Shown: piece after piece, positions 50,163-56,497 of the stretch
Layout: each line of letters opens with the position of its first letter
Position numbering within the stretch: position 1 is the stretch's first letter
Assembly (NCBI GenBank): GCA_045637425.1
Contig: JAZTZL010000016.1
Location: 1 to 56,497, forward strand
DNA: 56,497 bases
Reading direction: 5' to 3'
DNA from: CAJGBR01 sp045637425
GTDB lineage: Bacteria > Bacteroidota > Bacteroidia > Bacteroidales > Rikenellaceae
Program-made: the position numbers and the translations under genes
The notes under the pieces: generated by a model
Told to the model about the DNA's origin: nothing
Seen by the model: only the letters and a program-made list of their open reading frames with translations
Databases searched by the model: none

Positions 50163-52493
50163 CTACTTGCTAAAAAATTTCAGGCCGAAGAAATAAGTTC
50201 TTGGCTGGGTTGGTCCGTAGAAGTAACCTGAGTCGCGGAATACACCCTTATCCAAATCTTGTTGGAACTCGTTGAAAATATTCTGCACTCCGCCATTGAG
50301 TTGAATCTTCACACGCTTGCCCACATAGAAGGTGTAGTTCAATTTGAAATTCAAATCAATAAATGCCGGAGTATGCACCATCTCATCTTTGGTAATGTAA
50401 CTATACGGGAAATTCGCAGGAATCTCATCAGTCGGGGCAAAGTGAGGCACATACATTCTGCCCGTATATACGCCCGACAGCGATAAGTCGAACTTGCTGC
50501 TCAGAGCCGCCGTGAATGTAAAATAGCCATAGTAGTTCGGCGTACGCGGCATATTCTTAATCATTTCAACTTCAGGGTCTTCGCTCCAGCCGGTCAGCTC
50601 TTTGTAGCGGCTGCGCTGAGCAGTGAATCCCACCTGCAACGACGCGTCCGAGCCGTGTGCAATCTTTGCATCGAGATTCACGCCATAAACCGTAGCACCG
50701 CTACCGTTTCGACGCTCCTGCAACGAATTGCCGTCGCTGTCCGTACCGATATTCTGAAGATAGAACACATCGTTCAACGAGGTGTGGAATGCCTCCAGCA
50801 GAACATTTGTCTGGAAGTGTCCGATGTTCGCAGTCCAATCCACCGAACCGCTAAAGCTATTCGAGCGTTCAGGTTTGAGTCCGTCGGCAAGTTGAATCAG
50901 CACACCTTCGCCACCCACAGCCGTAACGTGCAAGTCCTCGTCATATGCCTGCGGCGCGCGGAAACCCGTAGACCAAGTCAGACGAGTCTGGAATCTATCT
51001 GATGGCTTGTAGAGCAAATTTACGCGCGGACTCAAAATAGGATTATCAATCAGGTTGTGGTTATCAAAGCGCAATCCGGCCAAAAGTGTAAATTGATTCA
51101 TTTTCCATTCGTTCTGAACAAATGCACTTGCAATTCTCACATCTTGTTTCAGGTCGCGATTGTATCCGGTCATAATATCGTGCATATCATTGAATTGATA
51201 CTCAACACCTGCAGTAAATACTGCCGGAGCAAACAGAACATTAATATAATCGCCGATGAACATTCCGCCTGCAACCAAAGTCAAATCCTTAGTCTTACCA
51301 TAGGCGTTGCGATTTTGTTGCGCACCATAATAGCTATTGCGGTCAACGTGTTGCGCAGAGGTGTAGAACGACACCTTGTGGCTGCCGAGGTAGCGGTCGT
51401 AATTCACGCCACCACTATTGATTACGTGTTTAGTCTGCTCGGTGATGTCTGTTTCGAATGGTTCGAGGTCGAACTTGTTACCCCCACGACGGAATTCGTT
51501 TGTAGTGTGGTACTCGATGCTCAAACGGCTCTGGTCATCTGGGCGGTAGTATGCTCTCAGCCCAAAGGTATTCATATTGAGTTTGCCGAGTTCCGAGAAC
51601 GAATCGCCATCAGAATCATAGGGGTTACGATTGCGGTAAGATTGGTAGAGCGCAATTCCGAAATCTCCGTCAGGAGAGACCAGCGAAACATTGGCACCCA
51701 TATATTGTTCCCAAGACTTACCATTAAAGTTCGACATATTCGTACTCACCTGAAACGAATCATCAACGGGATCTTTCGTAATAATGTTGATTGTACCGCC
51801 AACTGCATTCGCACCAAAAAGTGCCGAACCACCGCCTCTGACTATCTCAACACGTTCAATCATATTTACGGGAATTTGTTCGAGTCCGTAAACGCCCGAG
51901 AGCGACGATACAATAGGACGACTATTGATAAGTATTTGCGAATAGGGGCCCTCCAAACCGTTAATGCGCACTTGCGGGAATCCGCAGTTCTGACAGTTAT
52001 TCTCCACACGCAACCCGGATTGATAGTTGAGCGACTTTGCCAAGTCAACGGAATGTACCGTTTCGAAGGTCTTGAGTCCCACGACATTCACTACTACGGG
52101 AGCAAGTTTGCGACTCACTTCGCTACGGTTTGCCGAGACTACCACCTCATCGGCACTGAATCGCGCAGGCAGCAACTCAACATTCACACTAACTGCGTGT
52201 TCTCTTCCTATGGTGACACTCATCTCTTTTGTGTCGTATCCTACATATTCTATTTTCAAAGTGAGATCGCCGGCCTTGATTCCGGACAACTCGAACTTAC
52301 CATTCTCGTCCGTAGCAACACCCTTCGTAGTACCTGCCACTACGACAGATGCCCCTACCAGCGGCTCTTTTGTTTCACTATCAATGACTACTCCTCTAAC
52401 GATTTTTTGTGCTTCTACTGTATTTGCATTGGCCTCAATGCCAAAACCTACGCTCAACAACACGAGCGCAATGATAAAATATATTTGTTTCAT
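50163..52493 (-). CDS. TonB-dependent outer-membrane receptor
   Basis: The 776-residue product starts at ATG 52493 (MKQIYFIIALVLLS), giving a signal peptide; an earlier in-frame start adds a non-signal-like 36 residues. A carboxypeptidase-like domain follows (RGVVIDSETKEPLVGASV, about 33-110). The plug contains ENNCQNCGFPQVRINGLEG with Cys167 and Cys170, then VRGGGSALFGANAVGGTINIITK. The rest is a 22-strand-type beta-barrel ending in an aromatic-containing LKFFSK. It imports an unidentified ligand using TonB energy. The cysteine pair and the His-rich protein encoded just upstream suggest a metal or metal-chelate substrate, which is an inference. Confidence 0.93.
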   Translation of the reverse strand: MKQIYFIIALVLLSVGFGIEANANTVEAQKIVRGVVIDSETKEPLVGASVVVAGTTKGVATDENGKFELSGIKAGDLTLKIEYVGYDTKEMSVTIGREHAVSVNVELLPARFSADEVVVSANRSEVSRKLAPVVVNVVGLKTFETVHSVDLAKSLNYQSGLRVENNCQNCGFPQVRINGLEGPYSQILINSRPIVSSLSGVYGLEQIPVNMIERVEIVRGGGSALFGANAVGGTINIITKDPVDDSFQVSTNMSNFNGKSWEQYMGANVSLVSPDGDFGIALYQSYRNRNPYDSDGDSFSELGKLNMNTFGLRAYYRPDDQSRLSIEYHTTNEFRRGGNKFDLEPFETDITEQTKHVINSGGVNYDRYLGSHKVSFYTSAQHVDRNSYYGAQQNRNAYGKTKDLTLVAGGMFIGDYINVLFAPAVFTAGVEYQFNDMHDIMTGYNRDLKQDVRIASAFVQNEWKMNQFTLLAGLRFDNHNLIDNPILSPRVNLLYKPSDRFQTRLTWSTGFRAPQAYDEDLHVTAVGGEGVLIQLADGLKPERSNSFSGSVDWTANIGHFQTNVLLEAFHTSLNDVFYLQNIGTDSDGNSLQERRNGSGATVYGVNLDAKIAHGSDASLQVGFTAQRSRYKELTGWSEDPEVEMIKNMPRTPNYYGYFTFTAALSSKFDLSLSGVYTGRMYVPHFAPTDEIPANFPYSYITKDEMVHTPAFIDLNFKLNYTFYVGKRVKIQLNGGVQNIFNEFQQDLDKGVFRDSGYFYGPTQPRTYFFGLKFFSK

Positions 52494-52593
52494 TAATGTT
52501 TTTGATTTGAAATTGTTAATACACAACCCACACCCGCACACACCGATAGTACTTCGGCGTGTCGAATGAAAAGATTTGACTGAATTGAACCGA

Positions 52594-52613
52594 GTCGGCA
52601 CAATTTAGCCGAC
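52594..52613 (-). other. Hairpin between the His-rich gene and the TonB receptor
   Basis: A 6-bp GC-rich inverted repeat (52594-52599 with 52608-52613) with an 8-nt loop lies 12 nt after the upstream stop in the 131-bp gap. No T run follows, so it may be an mRNA-processing or stabilising structure rather than a terminator. Confidence 0.4.
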
Positions 52614-52624
52614 AAGCGAGAGTA

Positions 52625-52963
52625 TTAACAAACAGGAGGAGCCCGTAATGCCGAGAAAAAATCGGCATATCTTAAGATGTAGAATTGATCGTAATCAACA
52701 ACCGAATCGCAAATAAACGAAAGTGGCGATTCAAACGTCACACGCTCGGGTTGATCGCCAAAACTATTGACTGTTGACAAAAGTGCGATGGCGATAAACT
52801 GACCTTCTGTATGTGAGTGCTGACTACTGCCATAAGGGTGCGAGTGGGCAATCTTGACTCCGCCGACAACGTGGTCGTGCGAGAACAGCGTCGTCGCAGC
52901 CAAATGTGTCAGAAACAGACTCAACAAGAATGTCGATAAAAGTATGTACGTTCTTTTTGCCAC
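52625..52963 (-). CDS. Small His-rich exported protein, partner of the TonB receptor
   Basis: A 112-residue protein with one N-terminal hydrophobic segment (about 6-26), acting as signal peptide or membrane anchor. A histidine-rich stretch follows (H29, H31, H40, H42, H49 and H51 in SHDHVVGGVKIAHSHPYGSS and QHSHTEGQ). It ends FFSALRAPPVC. No domain is named, but small His-rich proteins next to TonB receptors occur in Bacteroidales, and the histidines suggest metal binding. It lies 131 bp upstream of the receptor on the same strand and is probably cotranscribed. Confidence 0.78.
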   Translation of the reverse strand: MAKRTYILLSTFLLSLFLTHLAATTLFSHDHVVGGVKIAHSHPYGSSQHSHTEGQFIAIALLSTVNSFGDQPERVTFESPLSFICDSVVDYDQFYILRYADFFSALRAPPVC

Positions 52964-52980
52964 TCGTAAATTATTTGCTG

Positions 52981-52988
52981 CAAAGTTA
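52981..52988 (-). promoter_or_regulatory. -7 box upstream of the His-rich gene
   Basis: TAACTTTG on the minus strand, 18 nt before the ATG at 52963. A TTG exists upstream but only 12 nt away, so the -33 box is unclear. Confidence 0.45.
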
Positions 52989-53136
52989 CCATTTTTTCAC
53001 CAACGTTGCTATCACTACCGAAAAAAATACCTTAAAATCATTATTGTACCCTACCACTTTCGAGAAAAACGTCTCGAGAAAATACCTTGTACATATTAAA
53101 GATTGACACAGAAATGAATCTTATGAGTCTTTAATT

Positions 53137-53166
53137 TTGAAAACTTGCAAATAATTAATACCTTTA
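53137..53166 (+). promoter_or_regulatory. Promoter of glyA
   Basis: TTG (53137-53139), 19 nt, TACCTTTA (53159-53166), one base off the -7 consensus. The leader is about 60 nt. Confidence 0.6.
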
Positions 53167-53231
53167 CACCCGATTTTGCGGAGTTTATGCCCGCTTGATA
53201 ACAATGAAAATACAGTAAATTTTTTATAGTT

Positions 53232-54509
53232 ATGGTAAAAGACACTCAAGTGTTCGATTTGATCGAACGTGAAAAACAACGTCAGCTCAAAGGTATCGAG
53301 TTGATCGCTTCTGAAAACTTTGTCAGCACTGAAGTAATGCAGGCAATGGGTTCTGTTCTTACAAACAAATACGCAGAAGGTTATCCTAATGCACGTTACT
53401 ATGGTGGTTGCCAAGTGGTTGACCAAGTAGAACAATTGGCTATCGATCGTTTGTGCCAACTCTATGGTGCAGAATACGCAAACGTACAACCTCACTCAGG
53501 TGCACAAGCTAATATGGCTGTATTCTTCACAGTATTGAAACCGGGTGATACATTTATGGGTCTTGACTTGGCTCACGGTGGTCACTTGTCACACGGTTCA
53601 CCTGTAAACGCATCAGGTATCCTCTACAACGCTGTTAGCTACCAAGTAGACGAAACAGGTCGCGTAGACTACGATGCAATGGAACAAAAAGCTCTCGAAC
53701 ACAAACCAAAACTGATCGTTGGTGGTGCTTCAGCTTATAGCCGCGAATGGGATTACGCTCGTATGCGCGCAATCGCAGATAAAGTTGGTGCTATCTTTAT
53801 GGTGGATATGGCTCACACTGCAGGTCTTATCGCTGCAGGTTTGCTCGACAACCCGGTTAAATATGCACACATCGTAACTTCTACAACTCACAAGACATTG
53901 CGTGGTCCGCGTGGTGGTATCATCTTGATGGGCAAAGACTTCGACAATCCTTGGGGCGTAACTACTCCGAAGGGCGAAATCAAGAAGATGTCTGCTATGT
54001 TGAACTCAGCAGTATTCCCGGGTATCCAAGGTGGTCCGCTGGAACACGTTATCGCTGCTAAGGCTGTAGCGTTCGGCGAAGCTCTCAGACCTGAATACAA
54101 AGAGTATCAAACTCAAGTTAAGAAAAATGCTGCAGCTCTGGGTGAAGCATTCATCAAACGTGGTTACAAGGTTATCTCTGACGGTACTGACAACCACTTG
54201 TTGTTGATCGACTTGCGTCCGAAATTCCCTGAAATCAGCGGTAAGAAAGCTGAACGCGTATTGGTTGAAGCTGACATCACTACTAACAAGAATATGGTTC
54301 CGTTCGATTCTCGTTCTCCGTTCTTGACTTCAGGTATCCGTGTAGGTGCTCCGGCAATCACTACTCGTGGTTTGAAGGAAGATCAAATGGATAAGATTGT
54401 TGAATTGATCGACACTGTATTGTCTAACGTTGACGATGAAAACGTAATCGCAACTGTTCGCAAACAAGTGAACGAAATGATGGTTCAATACCCGCTCTTC
54501 GCTTGGTAG
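53232..54509 (+). CDS. glyA: Serine hydroxymethyltransferase
   Basis: A PLP enzyme converting serine and tetrahydrofolate to glycine and methylene-tetrahydrofolate, the main one-carbon source. The 425-residue protein has IELIASENFVS, YPNARYYGGCQVVDQVE, the LAHGGHLSHGSPVN block and VTSTTHKTLRGPRGG with the PLP lysine at about residue 221. Codon use is strongly biased toward a few codons, as in highly expressed genes such as rpsA here. It is a single-gene unit. Confidence 0.97.
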   Translation: MVKDTQVFDLIEREKQRQLKGIELIASENFVSTEVMQAMGSVLTNKYAEGYPNARYYGGCQVVDQVEQLAIDRLCQLYGAEYANVQPHSGAQANMAVFFTVLKPGDTFMGLDLAHGGHLSHGSPVNASGILYNAVSYQVDETGRVDYDAMEQKALEHKPKLIVGGASAYSREWDYARMRAIADKVGAIFMVDMAHTAGLIAAGLLDNPVKYAHIVTSTTHKTLRGPRGGIILMGKDFDNPWGVTTPKGEIKKMSAMLNSAVFPGIQGGPLEHVIAAKAVAFGEALRPEYKEYQTQVKKNAAALGEAFIKRGYKVISDGTDNHLLLIDLRPKFPEISGKKAERVLVEADITTNKNMVPFDSRSPFLTSGIRVGAPAITTRGLKEDQMDKIVELIDTVLSNVDDENVIATVRKQVNEMMVQYPLFAW

Positions 54510-54541
54510 TCGAAAAACAGACATTATCTACAAATAAAGAG

Positions 54542-54575
54542 ACCCTGCCGAACAAATGTTCAGCAGGGTTTCACA
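54542..54575 (+). terminator. Terminator of glyA
   Basis: A 12-bp stem with one mismatch (54542-54553 with 54558-54569) and a short, imperfect T-rich tail. Confidence 0.7.
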
Positions 54576-54605
54576 TTTATAATAACTTAGAAAGGATTTT
54601 CGACT

Positions 54606-55661
54606 CTAAAAATCGAGACTGAAAACAAAGTTGGGACAGATGCCTGCCTTGAATTTATTGATTTGAGTACCCGATGGTGAAAACTCATAAACATATCCCG
54701 ATTGCACAAAATCGACGGCATCACAAATAACAATATTACCATTATATATTCCCATACAGTACAAATATACTACCGATTCGGGCTTGAATGCAAGAGTAAG
54801 TTCTTCAGAAGATATTGCATAGCGATAAATCAGCGGCGTGTAATTTTCGTCCACTGCATTAAAATAGAGGTTACCGTTGTGGTATTCGAGTCGTGCTCCC
54901 CATTGGTCTAAGGTAATGCCGGCCAGTTCTTTGCGAGCAACAATCTCGTCGGTCGCAGGCTCAATATGAACTATCTCGCTCTTGATGCCATCTGATGTCA
55001 AAACAGCCAAATTATTGATTCCGTCCACAACCATTTTCGAATCAGCCAAGGCAGCAAAGTCCAATCGTTTTATGTCATTTGTCTTGGGATTGTAGACCAA
55101 AGTCTGCGCTCCGGCCTTAACATATAATTTGCCTGCAACAAAAGTCATTTGATTTGTAGGACTGCCGACTGCTATTCGGTCTACGATCTTGAACGATTCG
55201 GTGTCTATGATTCTCAACGTGTCGCAGCCTGCATCGCTCAGCACTGCTTTGTTGCCTCCGATGCCGCAGATGTAACGTGGTTGCGCTTGTGGATTGTACA
55301 ACAGGATTGTCGAGGTCGATCTAAACGTTGCGCCATCAACAACTTCGACCTTTTTCGAATTGTTCAACACAATGTAGAAGTGGCTGTCAATAAGTGATAT
55401 CGACTGTGCAACATCGCCCAATGGTCTGCCGTTTACGCTTCTGAACAGGTTTTGTTTCACAGAGTCGTCCTTCATAATTGCCGTAACAGAGGCATTGCCA
55501 CGAGTGTAATTACCCTCGCAAGTGATAAACATTTTGACACTATCCACGAGCTGAGGTGGGTAGGTGCAAAATTTGTCGTTGTCGTCGCTGTCACACGCAG
55601 TGACTGAAAATACGAGCGCCGCGAGCGCCCAAAGATTAAGGAATGTCTTTCTCATTCTCAT
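54606..55661 (-). CDS. btuG: BtuG-like surface lipoprotein (DUF5074/YncE-type beta-propeller)
   Basis: A 351-residue exported lipoprotein with the lipobox VTAC (Cys23) followed by DSDDNDK, an acidic stretch like the Bacteroidota surface-export signal. The rest shows repeated propeller-blade strands (FYIVLNNSKKVEVVDGATF, LRIIDTESFKIVDRIAVG, LYVKAGAQTLVYNPKTNDIKRL). In Bacteroides, BtuG is a surface seven-bladed propeller lipoprotein that captures vitamin B12 for BtuB. The identity here rests on fold, lipoprotein signal and the cobalamin riboswitch immediately upstream. No btuB follows; the gene is alone. ATGs at 55661 and 55655 are both possible starts. Confidence 0.8.
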   Translation of the reverse strand: MRMRKTFLNLWALAALVFSVTACDSDDNDKFCTYPPQLVDSVKMFITCEGNYTRGNASVTAIMKDDSVKQNLFRSVNGRPLGDVAQSISLIDSHFYIVLNNSKKVEVVDGATFRSTSTILLYNPQAQPRYICGIGGNKAVLSDAGCDTLRIIDTESFKIVDRIAVGSPTNQMTFVAGKLYVKAGAQTLVYNPKTNDIKRLDFAALADSKMVVDGINNLAVLTSDGIKSEIVHIEPATDEIVARKELAGITLDQWGARLEYHNGNLYFNAVDENYTPLIYRYAISSEELTLAFKPESVVYLYCMGIYNGNIVICDAVDFVQSGYVYEFSPSGTQINKFKAGICPNFVFSLDF

Positions 55662-55854
55662 TTAATTTTTGTGCAACCGTCTTTACGCGATGCTTGACAC
55701 GCAGTTCGATTGCGGTTAATAATTAAAAGGAATAAAAAGAGTGATACACCAGCCGCGAGCAGTTCTATTTTCAATATCGCAAAGAGTTGCAAACATCAAT
55801 TTGACCCGAGCTTTAGTATTCGCTGCCTTTTACCCGAAGCATTGAATAGCGAGC

Positions 55855-56032
55855 ATCGAGGCAGGTTTTCTGACTTCCTCGGACTGATTCAGCCTTCCCA
55901 CCCAGCGGGCAGTGACTTGGAGTTGCATCAATCCACGTTTGAGGTTACAGCTACGGGTATAGTTCCGGATTCGCACCGGATTCCCTATTATTCCGACACC
56001 GCTCCACCTTCAATGACCGAAGTGTACTTTAT
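55855..56032 (-). promoter_or_regulatory. Cobalamin riboswitch
   Basis: The minus strand carries the conserved cobalamin-riboswitch elements in order: an AATAGGGAA core with a GGTGCGAATCC hairpin, CCCGTAGCTGTAA, GTCACTG (near 55912), GGGAAGGC (near 55895) and a closing AAGTCAGAAAACCTGCC B12-box segment (near 55876-55860). The expression platform is the roughly 190 nt before the btuG-like ATG at 55661. High B12 would lower expression. Edges are approximate. Confidence 0.9.
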
Positions 56033-56088
56033 ATTTTTCCATCGATAAAGAGACGAGATTCGGCTCGGACACCTTGATTCTCCGAGTG

Positions 56089-56121
56089 CAAAGGTAGTAA
56101 TTATTTTATCATTTCACACAA
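56089..56121 (-). promoter_or_regulatory. Promoter of the riboswitch-btuG transcript
   Basis: TACCTTTG (56096-56089) on the minus strand, with TTG (56121-56119) 22 nt upstream. It gives a leader of about 420 nt, long enough for the riboswitch and its expression platform. Confidence 0.55.
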
Positions 56122-56180
56122 GGCGCACAAAATTTTCTCACAATAACACCCTTCTATTAGGTTGCCTTTTATATACAACA

Positions 56181-56210
56181 CACCCCAATCGCGATTTTGC
56201 AATTGGGGTG
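56181..56210 (-). terminator. Probable terminator of the right-edge gene
   Basis: A 9-bp stem (56181-56189 with 56202-56210) 11 nt after the stop of the partial gene. The downstream T run is weak on the minus strand. Confidence 0.55.
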
Positions 56211-56220
56211 GTGCTGTGTT

Positions 56221-56497
56221 TTATTTTAGTTCTTTTAGATTTTTCCCGCTACGGATAGTAATCTTAATATCTTCATAACCTGGAGCAGCGTATTGATAAG
56301 TAGTAAGTTGATATGGCCCTAAGGCTGCTTGTATTTTTTCTTCAGCAGTCTTGGCAACATATACAATTCTTCCAGAACGTTGTTCCCTGTTAAAACCAAA
56401 CCATCTAAACTCATAGGTAGTGGTTTGTTTCGGCTTTAGTTTAATGCTATATTTATTGTATGAACCCTCTTTTGAGCCTTTTTCATAGTCAGATTTC
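56221..56497 (-). CDS. 3' end of a gene of unknown function
   Basis: An open minus-strand frame enters at the right edge and stops with TAA at 56221-56223, giving the last 91 residues. Seen features are KLKPKQTTTYEFRWFGFNRE, RIVYVAKTAEEKIQAALG and a C-terminal GYEDIKITIRSGKNLKEL. Mixed beta-strand character, no recognised domain, and the start lies outside the window. A hairpin follows it, so it is separate from the riboswitch transcript. Confidence 0.65.
   Translation of the reverse strand, partial: KSDYEKGSKEGSYNKYSIKLKPKQTTTYEFRWFGFNREQRSGRIVYVAKTAEEKIQAALGPYQLTTYQYAAPGYEDIKITIRSGKNLKELK

Noticed and set aside
51057..52496. 479-codon open frame antisense to the TonB receptor
   Set aside because: Product is rich in His, Ile, Cys and Arg with no domain, and the opposite strand encodes a clear receptor through the whole region.
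55710..56048. 112-codon plus-strand frame across the riboswitch
   Set aside because: Entirely inside the leader that carries the cobalamin riboswitch on the other strand; no promoter or homology.
1..56497. CRISPR arrays, insertion sequences, integrases, prophage or toxin-antitoxin genes
   Set aside because: No regularly spaced repeats, transposase motifs or phage proteins were found; the repeats seen are terminators and leader-coding duplications.

Overview
The window is a chromosomal segment of a member of the Bacteroidales (phylum Bacteroidota), probably an anaerobic, host-associated species. The evidence is: (i) many intergenic regions carry the Bacteroidota promoter pair TTTG, 19-20 nt, TAnnTTTG, and few carry Shine-Dalgarno sites; (ii) the gene families are typical of this group: TonB-dependent receptors with an N-terminal carboxypeptidase-like domain, a fused OlsF/GlsF-type acyltransferase, a DUF5074/BtuG-like lipoprotein, a BT_3928-type DoxX/MauE membrane protein, a 605-residue ribosomal protein S1 and a SUF Fe-S system; (iii) an oxygen-sensitive indolepyruvate:ferredoxin oxidoreductase is present. 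I cannot name the species. No insertion sequence, phage gene, integrase or CRISPR array was seen.

Layout. 0-2.6 kb: 5' part of an outer-membrane TonB-plug protein (minus), then two small secreted proteins. 2.7-7.1 kb: pyrophosphatase, a LysM/periplasmic-binding-fold protein and a bifunctional acyltransferase. 7.1-12 kb: an operon for aromatic/2-oxoacid amino-acid fermentation (iorA, iorB, aminotransferase, CoA-transferase/hydrolase). 12-17 kb (minus): yggS, dnaE, trxA. 17.3-19 kb: secreted C69 dipeptidase. 19.1-20.7 kb (minus): a three-gene cluster of small secreted proteins. 20.7-23.5 kb (minus): rpsA-rnz. 23.7-24.8 kb: DUF2007 protein and YugP-type zinc protease. 24.8-28.2 kb (minus): dnaX, a ThiF/MoeB-like protein and a glycosyltransferase. 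28.4 kb: tRNA-Arg(ACG). 28.5-31.8 kb (minus): a degenerate PafA-like phosphatase, sufE, sufT and an MBL hydrolase. 31.9 kb: nadC. 32.8-34.7 kb (minus): a second cluster of the small secreted family. 34.7-39 kb (minus): tmk, DoxX/MauE, a BNR-repeat protein, pfkA. 39.1-43.9 kb: sufBCDS. 44-47.5 kb (minus): valS and an EamA transporter. 47.6-50.1 kb: lon. 50.2-53 kb (minus): a His-rich small protein and a TonB-dependent receptor. 53.2 kb: glyA. 54.6-56.1 kb (minus): a cobalamin riboswitch and a BtuG-like lipoprotein. Right edge: the 3' end of an unknown gene.

How the parts fit. SUF cluster assembly is split between sufBCDS and a separate sufE-sufT pair. The ior operon reads as a pathway: transamination, oxidative decarboxylation to an acyl-CoA, then CoA transfer to conserve energy. 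Replication functions (dnaE, dnaX, tmk) are scattered.

Most interesting signals. (1) An A10 tract in dnaX, exactly at the end of the clamp-loader core, where both alternative frames stop within a few codons: a candidate transcriptional-slippage or frameshift site producing a short gamma form. (2) An undescribed lineage-specific family of small secreted proteins in two, perhaps three, loci, made of a short partner and a longer 'KGDSTRI' partner, with a repeated leader-coding sequence and a repeated 27-bp terminator. (3) A secreted PafA-family protein that has lost its nucleophile and nearly all metal ligands. (4) A cobalamin riboswitch driving a lone BtuG-like lipoprotein with no adjacent btuB.
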